DNA of 64,000 nucleotides from Microvirga zambiensis WSM3693 (GCF_016735695.1 NZ_JAERQD010000001.1:1-64000), one strand, 5' to 3'; shown: positions 45,948-59,450, counted from the stretch's first letter. The notes: generated by a model from the sequence alone, not told the origin. Numbers and translations are program-made.

Positions 45948-47261
45948 ATGACCACGTTTTCTCCCCGCGAAATCGTTTCCGAACTCGACCGCTACATCGT
46001 CGGACAGAACGACGCCAAGCGCGCGGTCGCCATTGCGTTGCGCAACCGCTGGCGCCGGCAGCAGCTCGAAGGGGCCCTGCGCGAAGAGGTGGCGCCGAAG
46101 AACATCCTGATGATCGGCCCCACAGGCTGCGGCAAGACCGAGATCTCGCGCCGTCTCGCCAAGCTCGCGGGCGCGCCCTTCATCAAGATCGAGGCGACCA
46201 AGTTCACCGAGGTCGGCTATGTCGGCCGCGACGTGGAGCAGATCGTGCGCGATCTCGTCGAGATCGGCATCGGCCTCGTGAAGGAGGAGCGCCGCCGGCA
46301 GGTGCAGGCGAAGGCGCATGTCGCGGCCGAGGAGCGCGTGCTCGATGCGCTCGTCGGCGCGACGGCCAGTGCCGCCACCCGCGATTCCTTCCGCCGCAAG
46401 CTGCGCGCCAACGAACTCGACGACAAGGAGATCGAGGTCGAGCTGCAATCGGGCGGAGGGCAGGGGATGCCCATGTTCGAGATTCCCGGCATGCCCGGCG
46501 CCTCGGTCGGCGCGATCAATCTCTCCGACATGTTCGGCAAGGCTTTTGGCGGCGGACGCGCGAAGACCCGCCGCACCACCGTGCGCGAGGCCTATGAGCC
46601 GCTCGTGACGGAAGAGGCCGACAAGATGATCGACCAGGACGCCATCGTACAGGAGGCTGTGCGTCAGGTCGAGAACAACGGCATCGTGTTTCTCGACGAG
46701 ATCGACAAGATCGCCGGCCGCGAAGGCCGCACCGGCGCCGATGTCTCGCGCGAGGGCGTGCAGCGCGACCTGCTGCCGCTGATCGAGGGCACCACGGTCT
46801 CGACGAAATACGGGCCGGTGAAGACCGACCACATCCTCTTCATCGCATCGGGTGCGTTCCACGTCTCGAAGCCCTCGGATCTTCTGCCCGAACTGCAGGG
46901 CCGCCTGCCGATCCGCGTCGAGCTTTCGCCGCTCACCGTGGAGGATTTCAAGCGCATTCTCACCGAGACGGAGGCGAGCCTCATCAAGCAATCGGTCGCG
47001 CTGATGCAGACGGAAGGCGTCAGCCTCGTCTTCACCGACGATGCCATCGACGCGCTGGCGCAGGTGGCGGTCGACGTGAACAATTCCGTCGAGAATATCG
47101 GCGCGCGCCGCCTGCAGACGGTGCTGGAGCGCGTGCTCGACAACGTCTCCTTCACCGCCCCCGACCGCTCCGGCGAAACGGTGACCATTGACGCCGCTTA
47201 CGTGCGCGGCGAGGTGGAGAGCCTGGCGAGGAACACCGACCTGAGCCGATTCATTTTGTAA
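45948..47261 (+). CDS. hslU: ATP-dependent protease ATPase subunit HslU
   Basis: A 437-residue AAA+ unfoldase. Walker [16 protein letters not shown], pore motif GYVGRDVE, Walker [12 protein letters not shown], sensor EIGARRLQT-like [15 protein letters not shown], and the C-terminal tail LSRFIL that docks into HslV. The intermediate I domain (about 110-240) is present. 120 bp after hslV with a B repeat between. Confidence 0.98.
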   Translation: MTTFSPREIVSELDRYIVGQNDAKRAVAIALRNRWRRQQLEGALREEVAPKNILMIGPTGCGKTEISRRLAKLAGAPFIKIEATKFTEVGYVGRDVEQIVRDLVEIGIGLVKEERRRQVQAKAHVAAEERVLDALVGATASAATRDSFRRKLRANELDDKEIEVELQSGGGQGMPMFEIPGMPGASVGAINLSDMFGKAFGGGRAKTRRTTVREAYEPLVTEEADKMIDQDAIVQEAVRQVENNGIVFLDEIDKIAGREGRTGADVSREGVQRDLLPLIEGTTVSTKYGPVKTDHILFIASGAFHVSKPSDLLPELQGRLPIRVELSPLTVEDFKRILTETEASLIKQSVALMQTEGVSLVFTDDAIDALAQVAVDVNNSVENIGARRLQTVLERVLDNVSFTAPDRSGETVTIDAAYVRGEVESLARNTDLSRFIL

Positions 47262-47287
47262 CGCGACGCTGTCGTCCCACTCTCCCG

Positions 47288-47377
47288 CGTCATCCCCGGC
47301 CTTGTGCCGGGGACCCACGTCATTGGAACCGCTGCGCTGCAAAGGCGTGGGTGGCCGCAACAAGTGCGGCCATGACG
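47288..47377. repeat. Dispersed palindromic repeat family B, copy 11
   Basis: CGTCATCCCCGGC...GCCGGGGACCCACGTC and GGCGTGGGTGGCCGC...GCGGCCATGACG. It is between hslU and the endonuclease III-like gene and would be read as codons if a far-upstream start were used. Confidence 0.85.
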
Positions 47378-47421
47378 AGAGGTTGGTGGAACCACCCTCC
47401 CGATTCGCGACTTGCATCGGG

Positions 47422-48198
47422 ATGAATCCGGACCTGGAAGACCTGAAGGCGAAGGCGCTGGCGATCCATGAGCGTCTCTGCGCGGTCTACGAATGTCCGA
47501 TCCCTTATTTTCACAATCTCGACCCGCTGAGCGAACTGGTCTCCTCGCTCCTCTCCCATCGCACGCGCAATGCGGATTCGGGCCGCGCCTTCAAGGCGCT
47601 GCGAGCGCGCTATTCCGATTGGCAGGATATGATCGAGGCGCCGGTTGCAGAGGTGGAGGAGACGATCCAGGGCGTAACCTGGCCGGAACAGAAGGCGCCG
47701 CGGCTGCAGGCCGTTCTGCACGCGATCAAAGAACGCCATGGCGCCCTCTCGCTCGACTTCCTCGGCGCCATGCCGGTCGCCGAGGCGCGGGCCTGGCTCG
47801 AAAGCATTCCGGGTATCGGGCCGAAGACGAGCGCGGCGGTCTTGTCGTTCTCCGTGCTGCGCAAGGCGGCGCTTCCCGTCGACAGCCATCATCACCGCGT
47901 CGCCCAGCGCACCGGGCTCATTCCGCAATCCATGAGCGTCGGCCCGTCTCATGCGGCGCTCGCGGCGCTGCTCCCGGAGGATTGGGATGCGCAGGCGGTC
48001 TATGACCATCACGAGATCATGATGCTGCACGGCCAGCGCTGCTGCTTCTTCACGAATCCGGCCTGCGGGCGCTGCGCGATCCTGGAGCTTTGCCCGACGG
48101 GTCAGGGCAGGGTGCAGGCCGAGGGGCGCAGGCCCGCGCGGCGAAATCGCGAGCGGGCGGATCGGAGCCCGAATGTCTCCCGCTCCCGCGAGAGCTGA
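47422..48198 (+). CDS. Endonuclease III-like HhH-GPD base-excision enzyme
   Basis: A 258-residue HhH-GPD protein. The helix-hairpin-helix LESIPGIGPKTSAAVLSF holds the catalytic Lys position, PVDSHHHRVAQRTGL the catalytic Asp, and a C-terminal cysteine cluster (RCCFFTNPACGRCAILELC) fits a 4Fe-4S site. It differs from canonical Nth in the first conserved region (LLSHRTRN in place of LLSAQTTD), so it belongs to a divergent subgroup and its lesion specificity is uncertain. ATG 47422 is used; earlier codons come from the B repeat. A basic tail of about 30 residues follows the cluster. Confidence 0.88.
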   Translation: MNPDLEDLKAKALAIHERLCAVYECPIPYFHNLDPLSELVSSLLSHRTRNADSGRAFKALRARYSDWQDMIEAPVAEVEETIQGVTWPEQKAPRLQAVLHAIKERHGALSLDFLGAMPVAEARAWLESIPGIGPKTSAAVLSFSVLRKAALPVDSHHHRVAQRTGLIPQSMSVGPSHAALAALLPEDWDAQAVYDHHEIMMLHGQRCCFFTNPACGRCAILELCPTGQGRVQAEGRRPARRNRERADRSPNVSRSRES

Positions 48199-48270
48199 CC
48201 CGAATTTGCCAAGTTACGGAACGACCTTAAGTCTCGGGCGTTCGCCTGTTGAGATTGGAGGACCGCCCCC

Positions 48271-48843
48271 ATGCGTAAATTCTTGATGGCTATCGCAGCC
48301 ACGGCCGTGCTTGGCACTTTTGGCCTCACCGCTCCGGCCTCGGCCGCCCAAACGCAGACCGCGCCCGTAAACGAGCTGGTCGCGGCGATCCAGAACGGCA
48401 CGGTGAACGCCGAGTACGTGCAACGCAGGGGCGGCGGACGCCATGTGGCGCGCGGCGGCAGCTATCGCGGCGGCGCTCGACATGTCTATCGCGGCGGCGC
48501 GTATCGCGGCGGCCGCTATGCATATCGCGGTGGCGTGTATCGTGGCGGCCGCTATGCATATCGCGGTGGCGTGTATCGTGGCGGCCGCTACGTGAACCGT
48601 GGCTATTATGGGCGCGGCTACTATGGCGGGCGCTACTACGGGCCCCGCTACGGCTATTACGGTCGAGGCTACGGTTACGGTGCCGCAGCCGGCGCGATCG
48701 GGTTGACGACCGGCGCCATCGTCGGCAGTGCCATCGCGCAGTCCAACAACGCTGCATCCTACTGCGCGCAGCGCTACCGCTCCTACAATCCGGCGACCGG
48801 CACCTATGTCGGCTACGACGGCGTTCGTCGCCGCTGCCCTTAA
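48271..48843 (+). CDS. Secreted Gly/Tyr/Arg-rich BA14K-family protein
   Basis: A 190-residue exported protein. Signal peptide MRKFLMAIAATAVLGTFGL with cleavage near ASA/A. A middle part built of RGG and YRGG units (about 52-125), then YYGRGYYGGRYYGPRYGYYG, a small hydrophobic glycine-rich segment (GAIGLTTGAIVGSAIA), and a C-terminal BA14K-like motif (YCAQRYRSYNPATGTYVGYDGVRRRCP) with two cysteines. BA14K in Brucella is an immunoreactive, lectin-like surface protein. The 12-residue repeat is encoded by exact 36-bp copies. A terminator follows directly. Confidence 0.85.
   Translation: MRKFLMAIAATAVLGTFGLTAPASAAQTQTAPVNELVAAIQNGTVNAEYVQRRGGGRHVARGGSYRGGARHVYRGGAYRGGRYAYRGGVYRGGRYAYRGGVYRGGRYVNRGYYGRGYYGGRYYGPRYGYYGRGYGYGAAAGAIGLTTGAIVGSAIAQSNNAASYCAQRYRSYNPATGTYVGYDGVRRRCP
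48517..48588 (+). repeat. Exact tandem 36-bp repeat within the BA14K gene
   Basis: Two identical consecutive 36-bp units, 48517-48552 and 48553-48588, encode YAYRGGVYRGGR twice. Degenerate related units flank them on both sides. The identity at synonymous positions points to recent duplication. Confidence 0.92.
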
Positions 48844-48866
48844 GGGGTTCGGACGTGCGGATATAC

Positions 48867-48896
48867 GAAGCGGGCCATTCGGCCCGCTTCTTTTTT
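48867..48896 (+). terminator. Intrinsic terminator of the BA14K gene
   Basis: A perfect 10-bp stem GAAGCGGGCC/GGCCCGCTTC with loop ATTC, then six T, 24 nt after the stop codon. Confidence 0.93.
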
Positions 48897-48901
48897 GATC
48901 T

Positions 48902-49252
48902 CTACTTCGCCGCGATGACGGCGATCTCGACCTTGAAGGCGGGCGCTGCGAGCTTGGCCTCGACGGTGGCGCGGGCAGGGGTGTTGCCGGGCGAGACCCA
49001 GGCATCCCATACCGCATTCATCTCCTGGAACGTGCCCATGTCGGTGAGCCAGATATTCACCATCAGGAGCTTCGACTTGTCGGTGCCGGCTTCCGTCAGC
49101 AGGCCGTCGATGATCGCGAGGATTTCCTTGGTCTGCTCGGTGACGCTTTGCCCGGCGCTCTGGTTGGCGACCTGGCCGGCGAGATAGACCGTGCTGCCGT
49201 GAACGACGGCGCCGCTCATGCGCGGGCCGGGCTTGATGCGTTGGATCGTCAT
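48902..49252 (-). CDS. RidA-family (YjgF/UK114) protein
   Basis: A 116-residue trimer-forming protein. VYLAGQVANQ, VTEQTKEILAIIDGLLTEAG, VNIWLTDMGTFQEMNAVWDAWV and PARATVEAKLAAP are the family motifs. The last Arg (PARAT) is the catalytic position for hydrolysing reactive enamine/imine intermediates of PLP enzymes. Genuine RidA or one of the side subfamilies cannot be told. Confidence 0.92.
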   Translation of the reverse strand: MTIQRIKPGPRMSGAVVHGSTVYLAGQVANQSAGQSVTEQTKEILAIIDGLLTEAGTDKSKLLMVNIWLTDMGTFQEMNAVWDAWVSPGNTPARATVEAKLAAPAFKVEIAVIAAK

Positions 49253-49315
49253 GGAATGTCCTCGTGCGTTTCCGGGATCTGCCTTTTCGGGGGCAGGGCG
49301 CTTCAGGTCAAGCCG

Positions 49316-49930
49316 TCAATAGAGACTCGTACGCTGCCTTTCCGGCAGTTCCTTGTCGTAGGCCTCGCCGCCGACCTCGTCGTTCGACAGGGCAGCCAGG
49401 ATCCGGCCCGCGCTCGGCAGAGAGCCTCGCGCCACATGCTTTTGCGGGTTCCACAATTCGGAGCGCAGGATCGCGCGGGCGCATTGGAAGAATACGGCCT
49501 CCACCGCGATCGCGATCACCGATTTCGGCGCCTTGCCGTCGATGGAAAAGCTCTCCAGCAGGGACGGCTCGACCGAGATCGCGGCACGGCCGTTGACGCG
49601 CAGGGTCTCGCCGATGCCGGGGATCAGGAACAGCAGGGCGACATTCGGATCGCGCACGATGTTTTTGAGAGAATCGATTCGGTTGTTGCCGCGACGGTCG
49701 GGCAGCAGCAGGGTCTTCTCGTCATGGACGCGCACGAAGCCTGGCCCGTCGCCGCGCGGCGAGCAGTCGAGCCCTTCCGGCCCCCTCGTCGCCAGCGCCA
49801 GGAAGGGCGAAGCCTCGATCAGAGCCCGGTATTCGGGCACGATCCGGTCCGTCTCCTTCAGGAGGGAGCCTCTGTTGACCTCGCCATAGAGGGATTCGAG
49901 TTCGGTGATGGTGCTGATGATGTGGGACAT
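49316..49930 (-). CDS. PPOX-class FMN-binding split-barrel protein
   Basis: A 204-residue protein of the pyridoxamine-phosphate-oxidase-like group. SPFLALATRGPEGLDCSPRGDGPGFV and LLLPDRRGNNRIDSLKNIVRDPNVALLFLIPG are typical, and the C-terminal helical part (FFQCARAILRSELWNP) follows. Substrate unknown. ATG 49930 is chosen; a TTG at 49978 would add 16 residues. The divergent neighbour is the adenylate cyclase gene. Confidence 0.88.
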   Translation of the reverse strand: MSHIISTITELESLYGEVNRGSLLKETDRIVPEYRALIEASPFLALATRGPEGLDCSPRGDGPGFVRVHDEKTLLLPDRRGNNRIDSLKNIVRDPNVALLFLIPGIGETLRVNGRAAISVEPSLLESFSIDGKAPKSVIAIAVEAVFFQCARAILRSELWNPQKHVARGSLPSAGRILAALSNDEVGGEAYDKELPERQRTSLY

Positions 49931-50055
49931 GTCTCGACGGGCCGCCCCGGAACCCGTCCAGGGATCGTGATTTGACAATCCGCACTCTGGTGCAACTGCA
50001 TGGCGGCAGGCAAGCCCGAAAGCTTATCAAGGCCGGGCGGATGTGAAAGGCGCGT

Positions 50056-51759
50056 ATGAGCAGCGTTCAAGGCGGAGCCGCACCTTTAGCCCCGGGTTCC
50101 GAGTATCCCATCCGAACGCGCGAGGTTCGGCTTTTCACGGGCTTAGTGCTCGGCGCCTTCCTTCTCACCCATTTCAGCAACCATGCGCTGGGCCTCGTCT
50201 CGGTCGAGGCGATGGAGGCCGGGCGCGTGTGGTTCAACCGCCTGTGGCGCAATCCGGTCGGCACCGTCATTCTCTACGGCTCGGTCTTCGCGCATTTCGT
50301 GCTGGCTTTGCTCGCTCTCTACCGGCGTCGGACCCTGCGCATGCCGATCCGCGAGGCGGCGCAGCTGGCGCTCGGCGTGAGCCTGCCCTTCCTCCTGATC
50401 GCCCATGTAGTCGGAACCCGAATCGAATGGACCCTGACCGGTCACGATTCCGGCTATCCGGAGGTGGTTCGCAACCTCTGGATCAACAATCCCGATATCG
50501 GCGCCCGGCAGGCACTGGCCCTCGTGATCGCCTGGCTGCACGGATGCCTCGGGATCTATTTCTGGCTGCGCCCGAAACCCTGGTTTCCGGCCTATGCACT
50601 GCTTCTCTATACGGGCGCCGTCCTCGTCCCGGTTCTCGCGCTCCTCGGCTTCGCGGAGGCGGGGAGGGAACTCGCCGATCTGCCGGAGCGGTTTTCCCAA
50701 CGGCCTGTTCATCCAGACTCCGACCTTCTGCCGATGGTCGGCCTCAGCCTTTACGCGATCTTCGGCGGCCTTGTGGTGGCGACGCTCGCGGGCCGCGCCG
50801 TCCGCAGCCTGCGCCTATGGTCGCGCCGGGTGCGCATCTTCTACCCCAACGATCAGGTCGCGACCGTGCCGCTCGGCTTCAGCGTGCTGGAGGCGAGCCG
50901 CATCGCCGGCATCCCGCATATCTCCGTCTGCGGCGGGCGCGGGCGCTGCTCGACCTGCCGCGTCCGCGTGCTCGAAGGCGCCCAGCGCCAGCCGCCGCCG
51001 ACGCCGCAGGAGCGCGGCACGCTCGCGCGCATCAAGGCCGGCCCCAATGTGCGGCTCGCCTGCCAGTTCCGGCCGACCCACGACGTCTCGGTGGTGCCGA
51101 TCCTGTCCACGGGCCGCAACGGGGTGACCGCCCTGGTGCGCGGCGGGCGGGCGCAGGGGCAGGAGCAGGAGATCGCGGTTCTGTTCTGCGACCTGCGCGG
51201 CTTCACGACGCTCGCCGAGCGGCGCCTGCCCTTCGATACGGTCTTCATCCTCAACCGCTATTTCGAGGCGGTAGGCGAATCGGTCGAGGATGCGGGCGGC
51301 TATATCGACAAGTTCATCGGCGACGGCGTGCTCGCCCTCTTCGGCCTGCGCACCACGCCGCAGCAGGCGGCGCAACAGGCGCTCGATGCGGCTTTGCGGA
51401 TCAAGACGGCGCTCGTGCATCTCAACGAGGAATACGAGAGCGAATTCGAGCACCCCTTGAAGATCGCCATGAGCCTCCATGCCGGTCCCGCCATCGTCGG
51501 GCAGATGGGCTACGGCCAGGCCACCAGCCTCACCGCCGTCGGCGACACGATCAACGCGGCAAGCCGCCTGGAGGGGCTCGCCAAGGAACTCGACGTGGAG
51601 CTCGTGATCTCCGAAGACCTCGCCACCCGCGCCGGCCTCGACCTCTCCGACCGCGACCGCCAGATCGTCTCCATCCGTGGCCGCGCCGCACCCTTGGGGA
51701 GCTGGATCATTCCGCAGGCGGATAGTTTGGTCGGCTCCTCGCAGCAGCCCTCATCCTGA
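50056..51759 (+). CDS. Membrane adenylate cyclase with diheme-type anchor and 2Fe-2S ferredoxin domain
   Basis: A 567-residue class III cyclase with three modules. (1) Residues about 25-250: six predicted TM helices with His39, His43, His80, His117 and His162, candidate haem b ligands as in succinate:quinone reductase anchors. (2) About 258-350: a plant-type ferredoxin module with Cys292, Cys298, Cys301 and Cys336 (C-x5-C-x2-C-x34-C). (3) About 370-555: cyclase catalytic domain with metal Asp379 (FCDLRGF) and Asp423 (FIGDGVLALFG), Lys419 for ATP, and VGDTINAASRLEGLAK. I recall the Sinorhizobium cyclase CyaC being described as redox-regulated through a quinone-responsive diheme anchor; this looks related. 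Its C-terminus ends within a partial A repeat. Confidence 0.88.
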   Translation: MSSVQGGAAPLAPGSEYPIRTREVRLFTGLVLGAFLLTHFSNHALGLVSVEAMEAGRVWFNRLWRNPVGTVILYGSVFAHFVLALLALYRRRTLRMPIREAAQLALGVSLPFLLIAHVVGTRIEWTLTGHDSGYPEVVRNLWINNPDIGARQALALVIAWLHGCLGIYFWLRPKPWFPAYALLLYTGAVLVPVLALLGFAEAGRELADLPERFSQRPVHPDSDLLPMVGLSLYAIFGGLVVATLAGRAVRSLRLWSRRVRIFYPNDQVATVPLGFSVLEASRIAGIPHISVCGGRGRCSTCRVRVLEGAQRQPPPTPQERGTLARIKAGPNVRLACQFRPTHDVSVVPILSTGRNGVTALVRGGRAQGQEQEIAVLFCDLRGFTTLAERRLPFDTVFILNRYFEAVGESVEDAGGYIDKFIGDGVLALFGLRTTPQQAAQQALDAALRIKTALVHLNEEYESEFEHPLKIAMSLHAGPAIVGQMGYGQATSLTAVGDTINAASRLEGLAKELDVELVISEDLATRAGLDLSDRDRQIVSIRGRAAPLGSWIIPQADSLVGSSQQPSS

Positions 51760-51763
51760 GAGG
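51748..51763. repeat. Partial family A repeat at the cyclase stop codon
   Basis: CCCTCATCCTGAGAGG matches the end of family A. The cyclase stop TGA (51757-51759) is inside it, so the last residues come from repeat DNA. Confidence 0.7.
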
Positions 51764-51793
51764 CTGGCTCATAGAGGTTTCCGCCCCCTTAGC

Positions 51794-51899
51794 CCTCATC
51801 CTGAGGGCCGCCAACGGCGGCGTCTCGAAGGACGAGGGCGTCTCCGGTGCTCTCTGGATCCTCCTTCGAGACGCAGCTTCGCTGCTCCTCAGGATGAGG
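51794..51899. repeat. Dispersed palindromic repeat family A, copy 5
   Basis: CCTCATCCTGAGGGC...CGTCTCGAAGGACGAG and CTCCTTCGAGACGC...CCTCAGGATGAGG, between the converging cyclase and pnp genes. Confidence 0.9.
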
Positions 51900-51931
51900 A
51901 AAGAGCGGTCCGAGCATGAGGTAGGGGCCAA

Positions 51932-51961
51932 TAAAAAAGCGCGGCGAGAGCCGCGCTTTTT
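51932..51961 (-). terminator. Intrinsic terminator of pnp (bidirectional)
   Basis: Stem AGCGCGGC/GCCGCGCT with a GAGA loop, flanked by an A-run on one side and a T-run on the other, so it can work on both strands. It lies 25 nt beyond the pnp stop. Confidence 0.9.
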
Positions 51962-51985
51962 CGTTCGCTCGAAGCTTTGGCGATG

Positions 51986-54160
<2,175 letters not shown>

Positions 54161-54203
54161 GTTGCGTCTTTCATGACAGCGGGGCGGGGGCTCGATGCCA
54201 TGA

Positions 54204-54258
54204 GCAAGACGGCGAGAGGCTCCGCCGGGATTCGAACCCGCCTGCAGAAGCCTCTTGC
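54204..54258 (-). promoter_or_regulatory. Stem-loop with tRNA T-arm-like tip in the rpsO-pnp gap
   Basis: In the 212-bp gap before pnp a 7-bp stem AGAGGCT/AGCCTCT (54215-54221, 54249-54255) encloses a short stem-loop which, on the minus strand, reads CGGGTTCGAATCCCG, the sequence of a tRNA T-arm. No anticodon or acceptor partner is found, so it is not a tRNA gene. Position suggests the pnp leader structure used in other bacteria for RNase III/PNPase autocontrol; that role is inferred. Confidence 0.4.
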
Positions 54259-54372
54259 GATCCTGCCATGGTCATCGTGTCTGCCGCCTCCTTTGAGAAC
54301 ACCGGGACCTTATGATCGAACCGGTGGAGGCCGTCCGGAGCCGGGCTCCGGACGGAAGTTTCATCGCAAAGC

Positions 54373-54642
54373 TTAGCGGCGGATGCCGAGCTTCTCGATC
54401 AGCGTGCGGTAGCGGCCCTCGTCCTTCTTCTTCAGATAGTCGAGGAGCGAACGGCGCGACGACACCATCTTCAGAAGGCCACGGCGGGAATGGTTGTCCT
54501 TCGTGTGGCTCTTGAAGTGGCCGGTCAGGTTGTTGATCCGCTCGGTGAGAATGGCGACCTGCACCTCGGGGGAGCCGGTGTCGCCAGCCGTTTGGGCGAA
54601 TTCCTTCACGAGCGCGTTCTTGCGCTCAGCCGTAATCGACAT
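54373..54642 (-). CDS. rpsO: 30S ribosomal protein S15
   Basis: An 89-residue ribosomal protein with the S15 pattern ([32 protein letters not shown], then [30 protein letters not shown]). It binds the 16S central domain early in assembly. Lies upstream of pnp as in most bacteria. Confidence 0.98.
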   Translation of the reverse strand: MSITAERKNALVKEFAQTAGDTGSPEVQVAILTERINNLTGHFKSHTKDNHSRRGLLKMVSSRRSLLDYLKKKDEGRYRTLIEKLGIRR

Positions 54643-54775
54643 CGTATGTCCTTTCAGGTTTGCATTAAGGGAGACCGTGAGCCTTCAGGGCTTCGGGTCA
54701 GGGGCATCCGGAAAGGGCCGGGCCGGGATGTCGTCCAGCGCGGTCCGAACCCGGACGCGTCTTTTTCGGGGTTAA

Positions 54776-54883
54776 GCATCGGACCCAAAAGTGGATTTGC
54801 ACTTTTGGGATCCATCCGATGCTTATTTAAACCGGCGCATCGTTCAGCGCGGAAAAACGGATCCACTTTTCCGCACGATGCGC
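54776..54883. repeat. Dispersed palindromic repeat family C, complete copy 2
   Basis: Hairpin 1 GCATCGGACCCAAAAGTGG/...TTTTGGGATCCATCCGATGC; hairpin 2 GCGCATCGTTCAGCGCGG.../...CCGCACGATGCGC. Between truB and rpsO. Confidence 0.9.
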
Positions 54884-54986
54884 TGAACCCTCGAAAAGAT
54901 GGCGCACCATACACGAAAAGCGTCCAAGCGCCAGAGAAATCGTTTTTCTCAAGCGGGGCAATAGGATGGGCCTGCAAACGCACCCT

Positions 54987-55070
54987 CGTCATGGTCGGGC
55001 TCGTCCCGGCCACCCACGTCTTCATGCCGGCTGGCAGACGTAGGTCCCCGGAACAAGTCCGGGGATGACG
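54987..55070. repeat. Dispersed palindromic repeat family B, copy 12
   Basis: CGTCATGGTCGGGCTCGTCCCGGCCACCCACGTC and GACGTAGGTCCCCGG...CCGGGGATGACG, between truB and the C repeat. The truB-rpsO gap of about 440 bp thus holds one C and one B element and no gene. Confidence 0.82.
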
Positions 55071-55082
55071 TACGAGGAAGTC

Positions 55083-56003
55083 TCAAGCGCCGAGATTGAA
55101 CACCCGGTGCGGCACGAGCTCGCCGCGCTCCACGTCGCCGACGGCGACGAGGACGCCGTTGCAGGTGGCGAAGACCTTGCCGGAGAGCGGCGCCTCGCGA
55201 CCGCGCAGGATGATGGACTGGCCGCGCATGAGGCGCCCGGCCATGTCGCGGCTGACCGCGATGGAGGGAATCTCGCTGAGCGCCGTCTCCACCGGGCGAA
55301 GCGCCGCAGGATCGGTGGCGACATCCTCGACGGTGACCGCCTCGTGCTCGGTGAAGGGCCCGACGCGGGTGCGCCGGAGCGCCGCGATATGGCCGAGGCA
55401 GCCGAGCGCCCGGCCGAGATCGCGGGCGATGGCGCGCACGTAGGTTCCCTTGCCGCAATCGGCCTCGATCACCGAACGGTTGCCCGCGTGGTGGATCAGG
55501 GACAGGCGGTCGATCTCGACGGTGCGCGCCTGCAGCTCCACCACCTCGCCGTCGCGGGCGAGGTCATAGGCGCGTTCGCCGGCGATCTTGATGGCGGAAA
55601 ACCGCGGCGGCACCTGCTGCACCTGACCGGTGAAGCGGGGCAGGTGGGCTTCGATTTCGGAGGCCTCGGGCAGGAGGTCGGTGCGCTCCACCACCTCGCC
55701 CTCGGTGTCGTCCGTGGTGGTCTCCTCACCCCAGGCCACGGTAAAGACGTAGGATTTGCGCCCGTCCATGACGAAGGGGACCGTCTTGGTCGCTTCCCCG
55801 AGTGCGATCGGCAGGATGCCGGAGGCAAGCGGATCGAGGGTGCCGGCGTGTCCCGCCTTCTTGGCGGACAGGCCGCGCTTGACCACCGCCACCGCATGGG
55901 TCGAGGTCATGCCGACGCCCTTGTCGAGGATGATCCATCCGTTGACGTCGCGCTTCTTCGGGCGGTCGCCGTGCGGCCTCCGCTGCGGGCGTTCTTCGCT
56001 CAT
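55083..56003 (-). CDS. truB: tRNA pseudouridine55 synthase TruB
   Basis: A 306-residue enzyme that makes pseudouridine 55 in the tRNA T-loop. The catalytic Asp57 is in KAGHAGTLDPLASGILPIALGEATK; YDLARDGEVV and GTYVRAIARDLG are further motifs, and a PUA-like C-terminus follows. ATG 56003 is 5 nt after the rbfA stop; a long upstream frame is a shadow of rbfA. Confidence 0.97.
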   Translation of the reverse strand: MSEERPQRRPHGDRPKKRDVNGWIILDKGVGMTSTHAVAVVKRGLSAKKAGHAGTLDPLASGILPIALGEATKTVPFVMDGRKSYVFTVAWGEETTTDDTEGEVVERTDLLPEASEIEAHLPRFTGQVQQVPPRFSAIKIAGERAYDLARDGEVVELQARTVEIDRLSLIHHAGNRSVIEADCGKGTYVRAIARDLGRALGCLGHIAALRRTRVGPFTEHEAVTVEDVATDPAALRPVETALSEIPSIAVSRDMAGRLMRGQSIILRGREAPLSGKVFATCNGVLVAVGDVERGELVPHRVFNLGA

Positions 56004-56008
56004 CGCAC

Positions 56009-56434
56009 TCACTCGCTGTCGTCCTCGGAGGTGTCGGAGGCAGGCTTTGCCGTGTCGCGGGCGACCCGCTCGGAGCGCAGCAGCGCATCGATGCGTGCGG
56101 CCTCGTCGAAGCTCTCGTCGCGACGGAAGCGCAGGTCGGGCGCGAATTTCAGGTTGACCCGGCGGGCCACCTCCTGGCGCAGCACCTTCCTGTTGCGGTC
56201 GAGAGCCTTGAGCACCGCCTCCTCGTCGCGACCGCCGAGCGGCATGATATAGGCCGTGGCGAGCTTGAGATCGGGCGACATGCGCACTTCGGGGATGGTG
56301 ATCACGTTGCGCGTCAGCGCGTCGTCCTGCAGGTCGCCGCGGGAGAGGACCTCGGCCAGCGCATGGCGAATGAGCTCGGCCACACGCTGCTGGCGCTGGG
56401 AGGGTCCTGTGGTTTGTTCGAAACGTTTGGCCAT
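56009..56434 (-). CDS. rbfA: Ribosome-binding factor A
   Basis: A 141-residue KH-like 30S maturation factor: [19 protein letters not shown], then [24 protein letters not shown] and [24 protein letters not shown]. The acidic C-terminus (SEDDSE) is typical of alphaproteobacteria. An earlier in-frame start at 56464 lies before the usual MAKRFEQ start. Confidence 0.95.
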   Translation of the reverse strand: MAKRFEQTTGPSQRQQRVAELIRHALAEVLSRGDLQDDALTRNVITIPEVRMSPDLKLATAYIMPLGGRDEEAVLKALDRNRKVLRQEVARRVNLKFAPDLRFRRDESFDEAARIDALLRSERVARDTAKPASDTSEDDSE

Positions 56435-56470
56435 TGTTACTTCTCCGGGATTGGACCGGATCATTGAGGG

Positions 56471-56561
56471 ACGTCAGGGCCGGGTCCGTCCCGGCCATCC
56501 CGATTGAAAGAGGCATGCTGCCCGTCAAAGCGAGATCACCGGGACAAGCCCGGTGATGACG
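56471..56561. repeat. Dispersed palindromic repeat family B, copy 13
   Basis: ACGTCAGGGCCGGG...CCGGCCATCCCGATT and AGATCACCGGG...CCCGGTGATGACG, between infB and rbfA, inside the operon. Confidence 0.85.
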
Positions 56562-56592
56562 CATTGTTCAGGGATGAGTGCGAAGCGGCAGC

Positions 56593-59450
<2,858 letters not shown>

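Noticed and set aside
48450-48600. CRISPR-like repeats
   Set aside because: They are in-frame tandem codon repeats in a protein gene without spacers.
54215-54260. A tRNA gene between rpsO and pnp
   Set aside because: Only a T-arm is present; no anticodon arm, D-arm or matching acceptor stem.
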